Source of the DNA: Desulfovibrionales bacterium
GTDB taxonomy: Bacteria > Desulfobacterota > Desulfovibrionia > Desulfovibrionales > Desulfomicrobiaceae
Assembly: GCA_012729655.1 (NCBI GenBank)
Contig: JAAYCS010000063.1
Coordinates: 1 to 43,966, forward strand
Reading direction: 5' to 3'
Length of the DNA stretch: 43,966 nucleotides
Shown here: positions 33,684 to 43,852 of the stretch, in pieces
How positions within the stretch are numbered: position 1 is the first letter of the stretch
Layout of the letters: each line of letters begins with the position of its first letter
The notes under the pieces: model-generated
Seen by the model: only the letters and a program-made list of their open reading frames with translations
What the model was told of the DNA's origin: nothing
Database searches by the model: none
Made by a program: the position numbers and the translations under genes

Positions 33684-35461
33684 ACGGCCACGGCCACCGT
33701 AACCGGGCCCACAATCGTCTTGGGGACGATGAGTTTTGCCGAGGGATTGTTTTTCCTGGCCACCATCAGGGCCGCTGCTTCGCATACGCTGGACACTCCA
33801 ATTTGTTTCAGCACTGTGTTCGACGGGTTGGGAACCTGGATTCGTTCCAGGCACGATCGGTCCAGAAATTCCAGAGGCACGCCGATGTCTCGGCCCGTCT
33901 GGAGGAGGCCGGATTCATCCTTCTTGAGGTCCACGCTGACCAGGGATCGGAGACTTTGCGGCGCCAAGTGGTGAGCGGCAAAGACCTGGTCCAGAGCGGC
34001 GAGGATATCCTCCCTGTGGACCCCCCTGCGGCAGCCGATGCCGGCCACCAGGCACATGGGATGCAGGACCAGCCCCTGGTGCGGGCGGTTCTGCCACGTC
34101 ACAACCACCTGGGCCGTCTCGGGATCAGAAACGAGATTGAATGCCGGATGGTCGGAAATTCCCAGATACTGCTCCGGATCGTGTACCATGACCGGCAATC
34201 CTTCGGCCAGGGCGGAATTCACGGCCTTGATGCGGGACGGGTCGGCGATGGTGCAACCCTTTTCCCGGGCCAGTACATCCATGGCCGGGCTGGCGCAGGT
34301 GTCCGTAGCCGTGGTGATGACGGCCTGGCCTCCGAGGTGTTTCGCTATGCGGCGGGCGAGGTCGTTGGCGCCGCCAAGGTGCCCGGACAAAAGGCTGATG
34401 ACATGCTGCCCAGCGTGGTCGCAGACAATGACGGCCGGATCCGCCGTCTTGTCCTGCAGCAGCGGGGCGATGGTGCGGACCACTATGCCTGCCGCCGCAA
34501 CGAAGACATGGGCGTGATAGGCTCCGAAATTGGCCCGCACCTGTTCAGACAGGCGGGCAAAGGCAACGGTATCGCTGTCCGCCAGGCGGCGGGGCACAAA
34601 AATGTCTCCCGGCCAGGCTGAAACCATGCGCCTGGCCAGGGCTAAACCCTGTGCGGTCAAGGCGTAGACGGCCAGGCGGGTCCAGGTGTCAGGGCGGATC
34701 GCCCTGCGGAATCCGTGGCCAAAAGATGCGGCGTAGAGCCGGGACATGGTTTCCGGAGCAGACTCCCCGGGCAGGATCAGAAACACGGCCTGGCGGTCGA
34801 TGTCGAACTCCCGCACCCTCTGTTCCAGGTCGGCAAGGCTGGTGCGCAGAATCTGTTCTCCGGGATGTCCGACCTTGTGTCCGACGACAATGACTGTGTC
34901 TGCGGGCAGTCCGGCTTGGCGCAGTTCCTCTGCCAGCAATGTGGTCTTGTCTGCGGAGAGGTATACGGCCACCGAAGAGCCATGGGCGGCGAAATGGCGC
35001 AACGATTCGGATCGGGGAACGGGCGTACGCCCGGCCAGACGGGTGAGGACCAGGCTCTGGGTGGATTCCGGCACGGTGAAGGACACCTTGGCCCGCGCCG
35101 CAGCGGCGAATGCGGCGGTCACCCCCGGAACGATGGCCCAGGCTACGCCATCGCGTTCGAGGAGGGCCCCTTGTTCCCGGATGGTCCCGTACAGGGACGG
35201 GTCCCCAGTATGGACCCGGGCCACAGTTCCCCCGCGCTGCACCGTCTCAAGGACAAGGGCATGTGTCTCTTCCAGGCTCATGCCGGCTGAGTCCAAAACC
35301 AGTGCGCCGGATTTGGCGCAGGCCACCACTTCCCTGGGAACCAGGGAGCCTGCGTAGAGGACCAGATCAGCCTGACGAATGCATTCCTGTCCCCGGACAG
35401 TGATCAGGCCCGGGTCTCCAGGTCCTGCACCGACAAACCAGACATGCGGTGATTTATTCAT
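33680..35461 (-). CDS. cbiFG: Fused cobalt-precorrin-4 C11-methyltransferase (CbiF) and cobalt-precorrin-5A hydrolase (CbiG)
   Basis: A 593-aa two-enzyme fusion. Residues 1 to about 245 are CbiF: VWFVGAGPGDPGLITVRG, HTGDPSLYGTIREQ, IVPGVTAAFAAAA and the end of the methylase fold. Residues from about 259 are CbiG: TRLAVYALTAQGLALAR, VFVAAAGIVVRTIAPLL, SGHLGGANDLARRIA, then a C-terminal CbiG domain with LVAGIGCRRGVHREDI. CbiF methylates C-11, and CbiG opens the lactone and releases the C-20 fragment as acetaldehyde, the next step, so the fusion joins consecutive reactions. The start at 35461 overlaps the cbiET stop (ATGAATAA). CbiG marks the oxygen-independent route. Confidence 0.93.
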   Translation of the reverse strand: MNKSPHVWFVGAGPGDPGLITVRGQECIRQADLVLYAGSLVPREVVACAKSGALVLDSAGMSLEETHALVLETVQRGGTVARVHTGDPSLYGTIREQGALLERDGVAWAIVPGVTAAFAAAARAKVSFTVPESTQSLVLTRLAGRTPVPRSESLRHFAAHGSSVAVYLSADKTTLLAEELRQAGLPADTVIVVGHKVGHPGEQILRTSLADLEQRVREFDIDRQAVFLILPGESAPETMSRLYAASFGHGFRRAIRPDTWTRLAVYALTAQGLALARRMVSAWPGDIFVPRRLADSDTVAFARLSEQVRANFGAYHAHVFVAAAGIVVRTIAPLLQDKTADPAVIVCDHAGQHVISLLSGHLGGANDLARRIAKHLGGQAVITTATDTCASPAMDVLAREKGCTIADPSRIKAVNSALAEGLPVMVHDPEQYLGISDHPAFNLVSDPETAQVVVTWQNRPHQGLVLHPMCLVAGIGCRRGVHREDILAALDQVFAAHHLAPQSLRSLVSVDLKKDESGLLQTGRDIGVPLEFLDRSCLERIQVPNPSNTVLKQIGVSSVCEAAALMVARKNNPSAKLIVPKTIVGPVTVAVAV

Positions 35462-36686
35462 GCATCGCTTGATGTTTATGGGTTTCAACAAGAAAAACAG
35501 GATTTGATGGCACAAATCGCAGGTCCTTGCCCAGGGGGACGCTTTTGTTGTGTGCGATCTGGTGGATGGTGCAGGGCCATCCTCGTTCAGAAAGCAGGGA
35601 GCGCGTCATTACCAGGGTTGAAAGAAGCACTGCCGACACAACCATGTACCCGCCGGGATGCAAGAGGTCGCAGCAGCGGCTCAGGGTGTGGTGGGTTGCC
35701 CCTCCTCCAAGGAAAATGCGGGTAGGGGAGGATGGGGTCATTGTTGTTTGAGAGGATTCCCTGGCGAGGAATTCGCCCACATCGGCACATACCGGTTCCA
35801 CCAGCCAGGCCCCGGTACGGAGGATATTTTCTCTGATGTGCTGGAGCCTGGAAGGGTGCCGTTCCACCGCGATGATCCGTCCGTACGGGACGAGCCGTGC
35901 CGCTTCCAGGCTGACGGCCCCGCTGCCCGCTCCGAGGTCCCACAGGGTGGAGTCAGGGGCAAGACGCAACAGCGAGAGGGCAAGGGCGCGCACGGGTTGC
36001 TTGGTTATGAGCTCTTGGTCATGGGCCAGGAGGGAATCATCGAGACCCAGGCAGAGGTCCAGGGGTGGCGGGCTCATCCGCTCAAAAAGAACGAGATTGA
36101 GGGGATGCCACGACTGCGCGGCCGCACGGTCCAGATCCAGGCTGCTCAGCCGCTCCTCGGGCAGGCCGAGGGCTTCCGCCACATGCATGCGCCAGCCCTG
36201 AACTCCCCGCTCCATCAAGGCCTGGGCCAGTCTGCCGGGATCATGCTCAGGGTCGGTGTAGACAGCCACCAGACTGCCTCTGGCCAGGGCCGCGAAGAGG
36301 GGAGCGAGATCGGATCGTCCGTGCATGGACAGAGGGACGCAGTGCGCCCAGGGCAGCCCGAAACGGGCGCAGGCAGCCTGCATGGCCGAGACGTTGGGCC
36401 GGAAATTCAGATCCTGGGCCGGAAAAAAACGCAGCAACGTCGTGCCGATGCCGAACAGGAGGGGATCGCCGTCGGCCACCACGCAGACGTCGCCCCATGC
36501 GGCATGGGCGCGGATGTGGGCCGCAAATTCGTCAGCACGGGTGAAACAGATTCTCCGCCGTTCCTCGATGCCCAGGCGGTCAAGAATGCGGGTTCCGCCG
36601 GCGACCATCGCGGAGCCACGGATGAGGGACATGGCGTCCGGGGGAGGGTCCGCAGGGCCAACGCCGAGACCGATGACGTGGATCAT
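35454..36686 (-). CDS. cbiET: Cobalt-precorrin-7 C5,15-methyltransferase with decarboxylase domain (CbiE-CbiT)
   Basis: A 410-aa bifunctional enzyme equal to CobL. Residues 1 to about 205 are CbiE (IHVIGLGVGPADPPPDAM, VVADGDPLLFGIGTTL, NVSAMQAACARFGLPW). Residues about 225-395 are CbiT, a class I SAM methyltransferase with LWDLGAGSGAVSLEAARL (248-265), IIAVERHPSRLQHI and IFLGGGATH. Together they methylate C-5 and C-15 and decarboxylate the C-12 acetate. The start overlaps the cbiD stop (ATGA, 36683-36686) and the stop overlaps cbiFG. Confidence 0.94.
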   Translation of the reverse strand: MIHVIGLGVGPADPPPDAMSLIRGSAMVAGGTRILDRLGIEERRRICFTRADEFAAHIRAHAAWGDVCVVADGDPLLFGIGTTLLRFFPAQDLNFRPNVSAMQAACARFGLPWAHCVPLSMHGRSDLAPLFAALARGSLVAVYTDPEHDPGRLAQALMERGVQGWRMHVAEALGLPEERLSSLDLDRAAAQSWHPLNLVLFERMSPPPLDLCLGLDDSLLAHDQELITKQPVRALALSLLRLAPDSTLWDLGAGSGAVSLEAARLVPYGRIIAVERHPSRLQHIRENILRTGAWLVEPVCADVGEFLARESSQTTMTPSSPTRIFLGGGATHHTLSRCCDLLHPGGYMVVSAVLLSTLVMTRSLLSERGWPCTIHQIAHNKSVPLGKDLRFVPSNPVFLVETHKHQAMHE

Positions 36687-37756
36687 GCCGCCTCCCGGCT
36701 GTCACGCAGAACACGTCCGTTGAAGTCAAACAGCAGATAGTCCACGCGCATGTCTGTCCCGGCAAAGGCTCTGGCCCAGAATCGGGCCTTGTCCGTAAGC
36801 AGGGCAAAGAGCCTGGACGCCCTGGGGTGGTCGTGTATTTCCTCCAGAACCTGTCGGGCTGTGTTGGCCTTGGCCACGAAGTCGCAAACCCCGGGTTCAA
36901 AACCGCAGCCGGCGCACCACAGGGCGAGGGTCCTCAGGTCCAGGCCCGCGCTGCGGGCGTGGGTATAGCGATGGCCTTGGGCATGTTTGACCAGTTTTCC
37001 GAAAAAGATACCCCAGCACAGGTTTTCAAATCTGCGTCTTCCCGCTTCGCGCATGGAATAGAAAAAAAAATCAGCCACCTGCACGCAGGCTTCCGCTGCG
37101 ATTTCGGGCCTGGCACGGCGGAGGAAACGCTCGCTGCGGCCACCCGTGGTCAGGCAGGGGCAGGGGACGGCATTGGCGACCATGACATCGAGGCACTGGC
37201 GGATGGTGGCCTGGTAGGCCCAGTGACTGAAGGGCTTGACCGTGCCCCGTGTGCCGAGAATGGAAATGCCCCCGACTATCCCCAGGCGAGGGTTGAAGGT
37301 CTTGCGGGCCAATTCCTCGCCCCGGTCCACGCGGATCTCGACGTGCAGGCCGCGCGGACCGGCGCCCAGGGCCTCGGCCACCGCCTGGCGGATCTGAATT
37401 TGCGGAACGGGGTTGATGGCTGGTTGCCCGACGGTCACGGGCAGACCTGGCCGGGTGACCACTCCCACGCCGGTCCCGCCCGTCAGCACCACCCCCTCTC
37501 CTGCACCGGGCCGGACCCAGGCCCGGATCACGGCCCGGTGGGTTACGTCCGGATCATCTCCCGCATCCTTGATCACGGCGGCCAGGATGCCGTCAGCCTC
37601 GGCCCTGCTTTCCAGCACCGGTATGGTCAGGCGCTCTCCCGTGGGGAGGGGTACGTCCACAGTCGTGTGCCCTTGGCCAGTCAACAGATGCAAGGTCGCG
37701 GCCTTGGCCGCGGCCGCTGCGGCAGTGCCCGTGGTGAAGCCCTGACGCAGGGTCAT
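36683..37756 (-). CDS. cbiD: Cobalt-precorrin-5B C1-methyltransferase
   Basis: A 357-aa CbiD, the enzyme that methylates C-1 in the anaerobic route only. Family marks: LRQGFTTGTAAAAAAKAAT at the start, GVVTRPGLPVTVGQPAINPVP, NPRLGIVGGISILGTRGTVKPFS and FGKLVKHAQGHRYTHA. It has no classical SAM methylase motif, as is normal for CbiD. The start overlaps the cbiA stop by ATGA, and the stop overlaps cbiET the same way, so all are translationally coupled. Its presence, with CbiG and CbiK, shows that corrin synthesis here is of the oxygen-independent type. Confidence 0.95.
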   Translation of the reverse strand: MTLRQGFTTGTAAAAAAKAATLHLLTGQGHTTVDVPLPTGERLTIPVLESRAEADGILAAVIKDAGDDPDVTHRAVIRAWVRPGAGEGVVLTGGTGVGVVTRPGLPVTVGQPAINPVPQIQIRQAVAEALGAGPRGLHVEIRVDRGEELARKTFNPRLGIVGGISILGTRGTVKPFSHWAYQATIRQCLDVMVANAVPCPCLTTGGRSERFLRRARPEIAAEACVQVADFFFYSMREAGRRRFENLCWGIFFGKLVKHAQGHRYTHARSAGLDLRTLALWCAGCGFEPGVCDFVAKANTARQVLEEIHDHPRASRLFALLTDKARFWARAFAGTDMRVDYLLFDFNGRVLRDSREAA

Positions 37757-39105
37757 GCGCCGCAGGCCTCTACAAAATGGGCTGCCATAGCCGGGTTGGA
37801 ACCAAAGTGCAGATGCACGTAGGAGCCCAGGCAGTTGTTTTTCAGAAATCCGCCTTTGGCTGTATGGCCGCTGCGGTCAACGACGTTGTAAATGTCCGTG
37901 ACCCCAGGATCTGCGCCGTGCAGAACAGAATAATGGAATTCATGCCCCCGGGCCTTGGCTCCGGCCTGGCCGAGGAAGCAGGACCCGGTGAGTTCCACCT
38001 CGCGGTACCCCAGGGCTTGGTGCCGTCCCTGCATGGAGCAGGTGAAATCGAAGACTCCGACCATGGGCAGATCCTGGCCCGCGCGGCTGACAATGGAGCG
38101 CATCAGGTACATGAAGCCCCCGCATTCGGCATAGACCGGCTTGCCGCTCAGGCAAAAATCGCGGATTTTGGTCCGCATGGTTTCATTGGCGGCTAATTCA
38201 CGGGCGTGAAGTTCCGGATATCCGCCGCCCAGGTACAGTCCGCGCAGGGCCGGCGGCAGATGGGCGTCCTGCAGAGGGGAGAATGGCACCAGTTCGGCTC
38301 CGGCCTGGCGCAGCAGGCGCAGGTTTTCCTCGTAGTAGAAGCAGAAGGCCCGGTCCCTGGCGTAGCCAATGCGGATTTCCGGCATTTTGCTGCCTCCGTC
38401 ATTCAAGGTTGGCAGGGTGCAATCGGGCAGGGATTTGTACAGGGAATCCAGATCCAGGGCATTTTCCACCCAGTCAGCCAGGGCGTTGAGCCGTTCCTCC
38501 CGCCGATCCAGGTCTTCGGCCGTGACCAGACCAAGGTGCCGGGAGGGCAACTGCAGGTCCGACACGCGCGGAAGGCTGCCGAACACATGCACGCTGGGCA
38601 GGACCTCCAGGGCCTGGGCCAGGATGCGGCCATGGGTTGGGCTGCCGGTCATGTTGAAAAGGACGCTCTCCAGGCGCAGATCCGGATCGAACTCCGCGTA
38701 TCCCTTGACCAGGGCGGCAGCGGACCGGGCCATGCCCCGGGCGTTGACCACCAGCAGCACGGGCACGTCGAGTATCTTGGCCAATTGAGCCGTTGAGCCC
38801 TCCTCCCTGTTCGCGCCGATGCCGTCGAACAGCCCCATGGCCCCTTCTATGATGGACAGGTCGCAGCCTTCGTTGTTGCGGCGGAAAATGCGACGGATTT
38901 CCTCGGCCGGAAGCATCCATCCGTCCAGATTGTGGCTGGGCAGGCCTGTGGCCATGCGATGCAGGCCCGGGTCAATGAAGTCAGGTCCCGACTTGAAGCC
39001 CTGGACTGAGAGTTTTTTGCGGGCAAATGCTTTCATCAATCCGAGGGCCACGGATGTCTTGCCGCAACCGCTGGAGGTGCCGGCGATGATGATGGCTTTG
39101 GGCAT
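37753..39105 (-). CDS. cbiA: Cobyrinate a,c-diamide synthase
   Basis: Amidates the a and c carboxylates of cobyrinate using ATP and glutamine. The 450-aa protein has an N-terminal P-loop (IIIAGTSSGCGKTSVALGLM), FKSGPDFIDPG, the switch-like EGAMGLFDGIG, and a C-terminal class I glutamine amidotransferase domain with PELHARELAAN and the nucleophilic Cys in YAECGGFMYL; HEFHYS supplies the His region. The start at 39105 follows GAGGAACC, 14 bp after the cbiL stop. It acts late in the pathway but is encoded among the ring-modifying genes. Confidence 0.95.
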   Translation of the reverse strand: MPKAIIIAGTSSGCGKTSVALGLMKAFARKKLSVQGFKSGPDFIDPGLHRMATGLPSHNLDGWMLPAEEIRRIFRRNNEGCDLSIIEGAMGLFDGIGANREEGSTAQLAKILDVPVLLVVNARGMARSAAALVKGYAEFDPDLRLESVLFNMTGSPTHGRILAQALEVLPSVHVFGSLPRVSDLQLPSRHLGLVTAEDLDRREERLNALADWVENALDLDSLYKSLPDCTLPTLNDGGSKMPEIRIGYARDRAFCFYYEENLRLLRQAGAELVPFSPLQDAHLPPALRGLYLGGGYPELHARELAANETMRTKIRDFCLSGKPVYAECGGFMYLMRSIVSRAGQDLPMVGVFDFTCSMQGRHQALGYREVELTGSCFLGQAGAKARGHEFHYSVLHGADPGVTDIYNVVDRSGHTAKGGFLKNNCLGSYVHLHFGSNPAMAAHFVEACGA

Positions 39106-39119
39106 ATGGTTCCTCGCTT

Positions 39120-39830
39120 TCAGCGTGGTTTGCGTTTTGTCATGAGCATGAGCGACAGATAGGTCGGGTTGTCAGGGGCCTCCGCCAGGCTCCTGGTGAT
39201 GAGTTCCTCCTTCATGCCCACCCTTGAGGCGAAAACGCAATGGGTCTGCAAGGGAAAATTGCGCAGTTCTTCCCGTATGGCGGCAAAATTTGTGTATGTC
39301 TTGAGGATCACGGCATTGTCTGCCTGGGCCAGGTTATGGCGAAGCTCTGCGGGTTCGCGGATGCCCGGGAGGATGACGAGATTCTCGGCGCCTTCCGCCA
39401 GTACGGTTTCCGTGGCCGCGGCAGCGGCCTGGAAGGAAGTGATGCCAGGGATGACGCTGGCCGTCAGATCCGGGTCCAGTCCCCGCAGGGTGCGCAGCAG
39501 ATAGGCGAAGGTGGAGTAGAGCAAGGGGTCGCCCAGGGTCAGGAACGCTGCGTCATGTCCCTTACGCAGTTCGGCCAGGACCAGTTCCGCGTTGCGGATC
39601 CAGGCGGTCTGCAGGGTGTGTGCATCCCGGCACATGGGGAAGCCCAGGCGGACGATGCGGGCATTGTGTCTGAGGTGCGGCCGGGCGATGTCCAGGGCCA
39701 GGGAGTCCTCGTTCTTGGTGGACGCCGCGGCCAGGATGACGTCCACGGACCCCAGGATTTTGATCGCCTTCAGGGTGATGAGATCAGGATCGCCCGGGCC
39801 CACCCCGACTCCATACAGGCATCCGCTCAT
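39120..39830 (-). CDS. cbiL: Cobalt-factor II C20-methyltransferase
   Basis: Methylates C-20 of cobalt-sirohydrochlorin (cobalt-factor II), the first step after metal insertion in the anaerobic path. The 236-aa tetrapyrrole methylase shows YGVGVGPGDPDLITLKAIKIL (read as GVGVGPGDPDLIT plus the helix), the long helix with LALDIARPHLR, LTLGDPLLYSTFAYLLRTL, VIPGITSFQAAAAA and VILKTYTNF, the CbiL pattern. The start at 39830 overlaps the stop of the binding-protein gene (ATGA). Confidence 0.93.
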   Translation of the reverse strand: MSGCLYGVGVGPGDPDLITLKAIKILGSVDVILAAASTKNEDSLALDIARPHLRHNARIVRLGFPMCRDAHTLQTAWIRNAELVLAELRKGHDAAFLTLGDPLLYSTFAYLLRTLRGLDPDLTASVIPGITSFQAAAAATETVLAEGAENLVILPGIREPAELRHNLAQADNAVILKTYTNFAAIREELRNFPLQTHCVFASRVGMKEELITRSLAEAPDNPTYLSLMLMTKRKPR

Positions 39831-40756
39831 GGTCTGCTCCTGTTCTGCCACCCGTGAACGATTCGGGAAAGCTGCCGCACGGCCTCCAGGCTGCGCGGAC
39901 CGGGCCGGGAAAACACCCCCTGGTCCACGACAAAAAACTGGCCCTCGCGCAGGCTGGACAGGGTGCGGAAAAAAGGCCGTTCCGGTAGGGGGACGGGGAT
40001 TGGATTCATGGGACCGTGCTGCATGAGGTAGATGTCCGGGTCGAGTCGCAGGACTTCCTCCTCGCCCAGCCGGACCAGTTTGTTCGGGATCTGCACGCAG
40101 TTGATTCCTCCTGCCAGGCTCATTATTTCGGACACGATGGATTCCTGTCCAGCGGCCAACAGGTTGGGATAGCGGACCTCGAAAAAAATTCTTGGCCGTG
40201 TTCCGGTCCGGGAGGACCGGATGCGCTCCAACTCGGCGCGCATGGTCGCGACCTGCTCCTTGGCTGCGTGTTCGCATCCAGTCAAGGTGCCGATGCGTTC
40301 CATAGTGGAGAAAAGCTGGGGGAAATTTTCCATGTCAAAGACAGCCACGGTCAACCCCCGCTCTTCAAGAAACCGCACCGGCTCCATGGCTTCGCTGCGG
40401 CCACCGAGCTGCAGGACCAGATCAGGCCGCAGGGCCAGGATCAACTCCGCATTGGGGCGCAGATGTGTGCCGATGGATGGCTTGCAGAGGATGGACGCCG
40501 GAAGTTCGTCCGCCGCGGTGCGGGCCACGATCAGCTCCGCCTGTCCCAGGTCGGCCAGAATTTCATTGAACGCGCCGTACAAGGCGATGATCCGGCCGGC
40601 GGGTTGGTGCAGGCGGACCATCCTGCCCTGGTCGTCGGTCACTGCCACTTCGGCCCCAGCCGGCAGACCGAGCAGGCAGAGCTCAAGCACGAGGCAGCAG
40701 ATGAGCCTGAGGAGCCCCGGTGATGGGGTGCGGAACCACGGCAATGGGTGTTTCAT
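39827..40756 (-). CDS. Periplasmic binding protein of a B12/haem/siderophore-type ABC importer (BtuF-like)
   Basis: A 309-aa secreted protein: signal peptide to about residue 35 (core LLRLICCLVLELCLLGLPAGA), then the class III solute-binding fold with VAVTDDQGRMVRLHQPAGRIIALYG (conserved as TDDQGRMVRL and RIIALYGAFNEILADLG), LRPDLVLQLGG, RIFFEVRYPNL and LDPDIYLMQHG. There is no lipobox Cys at the cleavage site. It belongs with the permease and ATPase genes upstream. The start overlaps the ATPase gene by 74 bp and lacks a clear ribosome binding site, but later starts would lose the signal peptide. Ligand unknown; context suggests a corrinoid or another tetrapyrrole. Confidence 0.85.
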   Translation of the reverse strand: MKHPLPWFRTPSPGLLRLICCLVLELCLLGLPAGAEVAVTDDQGRMVRLHQPAGRIIALYGAFNEILADLGQAELIVARTAADELPASILCKPSIGTHLRPNAELILALRPDLVLQLGGRSEAMEPVRFLEERGLTVAVFDMENFPQLFSTMERIGTLTGCEHAAKEQVATMRAELERIRSSRTGTRPRIFFEVRYPNLLAAGQESIVSEIMSLAGGINCVQIPNKLVRLGEEEVLRLDPDIYLMQHGPMNPIPVPLPERPFFRTLSSLREGQFFVVDQGVFSRPGPRSLEAVRQLSRIVHGWQNRSRP

Positions 40757-41471
40757 AGATATCGCTCAGGAGATGGGACGTAAAAATTTCTTGGGTCGGG
40801 CCGTCGGCCACGATCCGGCCCCCTTTCAAAAAGACGAGCCGTCGGCAATAGAGGGCGGCCAGGTTCAGGTCGTGGGCAACGGTCAGGATGGTCAGACCAT
40901 TGAGGTTTCGGGCCCGCAGCAGCTCGTAGAGGTCCACGGTCCTGGCCACGTCCAGGTTGGATGCCGCCTCGTCCAGAAGCAGCAGCTCCGTGTCCTGGGC
41001 CAGGGCCTTGGCCATGATGACCCTCTGCAGTTCACCCCCGGACAGGGTGCCGGCATGTCTGCTCCTCAGGTGCAGGGAGCTCGTTTCCTGCATGGCTCGC
41101 CTGGCGCAGTCATGGTCCGCATCGGAGTAGCCGCCCAGGAAGGCGATGTGCGGATAGCGGCCCATGAGCACCAGGGACAGGACCTGCAATGCGGACAGGT
41201 CGGGGTTTTTCTGGGCCACCGTGGCGCAGAGTCTGGCCCGGCCTCTGGCCGACAGACGGCAAGTGTCCTGGTCTGCGATGTGGATGCTGCCTTTGACCGA
41301 GGAAAGCACGCCCGACAGGGCGCGGAGGAGAGTGGTCTTGCCGCTTCCGTTGGGTCCGAGGATGGCCATGAATTCGCCCCGGGACACGTTCAGAGTCAGG
41401 TCGTGCAACACCTGTTGTCCGTCGTATCCGGCGCAGAGCCCCTCTACGTGGACCATTTTTCCCATCGTCAT
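40683..41471 (-). CDS. ABC importer ATPase, BtuD/FecE/FhuC type
   Basis: A 262-aa ATPase: Walker A GPNGSGKTTLLRALSG, Q-loop VAQKNPDLSALQVLSLVLMGRYPH (conserved as VAQ and the LMGRYPH stretch typical of FecE-like proteins), signature LSGGELQRVIMAKAL, Walker B LLLLDEAASNLD and the H-loop TVAHDLN. The start at 41471 overlaps the permease stop (ATGA). It would energise uptake by the FecCD permease together with the binding protein. The cobalamin-riboswitch control of the operon supports a corrinoid-related cargo, which is inference. Confidence 0.92.
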   Translation of the reverse strand: MTMGKMVHVEGLCAGYDGQQVLHDLTLNVSRGEFMAILGPNGSGKTTLLRALSGVLSSVKGSIHIADQDTCRLSARGRARLCATVAQKNPDLSALQVLSLVLMGRYPHIAFLGGYSDADHDCARRAMQETSSLHLRSRHAGTLSGGELQRVIMAKALAQDTELLLLDEAASNLDVARTVDLYELLRARNLNGLTILTVAHDLNLAALYCRRLVFLKGGRIVADGPTQEIFTSHLLSDIYETPIAVVPHPITGAPQAHLLPRA

Positions 41472-42475
41472 GTCCGGCGCCCCCGCGCCATGATCAGGCA
41501 GAAGAAGGGGGCCCCGAAAAGTGCCGTGACCACCCCCACGGGTAGCTCCGCGCCGTGATGCAGGATGGTTCGGGCCATGACGTCGGACCACAGCAGCAGG
41601 ACCCCTCCTCCGAGGGCCGAGAAGAGGAGCATGGGCCGGGATTCCGGTCCCATGAGCATGCGGACCAGGTGCGGGACGACAAGTCCGACGAAGCCGATGA
41701 TGCCGGAAACGCAGACAGCGGCGGCGGTCAGCATGCCTGCTCCGATCAGGAGCGCGATGCGGACCCGTGCCACGGCGACCCCGACCTGAACCGCCTGTTC
41801 GGCCCCCAACGCCAGGATGTCCAGTTCGCGGGCGAAGCCGAGGACCAGGGCCATGCCCGGGACGAGATAGGGGAGCATCAGCTGGACATGCTCGAATCCG
41901 CGGCCCTGGAAGCTTCCCAGGATCCAGAAGACGATGGCCGAGACCGACTCCTCGTTCAGGGATTTGATCAGGGCGATGATGGCTCCCAGAAAGGTGGAGA
42001 CCACAATCCCTGCCAAGACCAGGTTTTCGCGGGAAAAACCCCCGGCCAGTCTGCTGAGGGCCAGGACCATGAACATGGCCGCGAAGGCTCCGGTCAGGGC
42101 GACGAGAGGGAGGGTGGAAAGACCGGGCAGAGTCCAGCCCAGGGCCAGGGCCAGGGCAGCTGCGCAGGCGGCTCCACTGGAGATGCCGAGGGTGAAGGGG
42201 TCGGCCAAGGGGTTGCGCAGCAGTCCCTGGAAAACCGCGCCGGAAACGGCCAGGGCCGAACCGGTCAGGAAGGAGAGCAGAACGCGTCCCAGGCGTATGT
42301 CGCGGACGATGACCATGGCTTGCGTGTCCGCGCCGCCATGAAACCAGGAGGCAAGGGCCTCGTGGATGGCCCCGGCCGTCAGCGGATATGACCCGAAAAA
42401 CAGGGCCACATAGATGGAAAGAAGGGCTGCTGCTGCCATGACAGCCCATGCGCGCGTGCGACGATTCTCGTTCAT
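41468..42475 (-). CDS. ABC importer permease, FecCD/BtuC family
   Basis: A 335-aa inner-membrane protein with about 9-10 helices. Family marks: IVRDIRLGRVLLSFLTGSALAVSGAVFQGLLRNPLADPFTLGISSGAA (recognised in pieces: RLGRVL, GAVFQGLLRNPLADPFTLGIS), FWILGSFQGRGFE, LGAEQAVQVGV, the coupling-helix region GIIGFVGLVVPHLVRMLMG and the end LPVGVVTALFGAPFF. It forms the channel for the ATPase and binding protein encoded next. The start at 42475 is 4 bp after the cbiK stop. Confidence 0.93.
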   Translation of the reverse strand: MNENRRTRAWAVMAAAALLSIYVALFFGSYPLTAGAIHEALASWFHGGADTQAMVIVRDIRLGRVLLSFLTGSALAVSGAVFQGLLRNPLADPFTLGISSGAACAAALALALGWTLPGLSTLPLVALTGAFAAMFMVLALSRLAGGFSRENLVLAGIVVSTFLGAIIALIKSLNEESVSAIVFWILGSFQGRGFEHVQLMLPYLVPGMALVLGFARELDILALGAEQAVQVGVAVARVRIALLIGAGMLTAAAVCVSGIIGFVGLVVPHLVRMLMGPESRPMLLFSALGGGVLLLWSDVMARTILHHGAELPVGVVTALFGAPFFCLIMARGRRT

Positions 42476-42479
42476 GGGT

Positions 42480-43852
<1,373 letters not shown>

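Noticed and set aside
40683-42449. A 588-codon version of the ABC ATPase
   Set aside because: The first 326 codons are the permease gene read in the wrong frame; the ATG at 41471 overlaps the permease stop (ATGA) and gives a normal-length ATPase.
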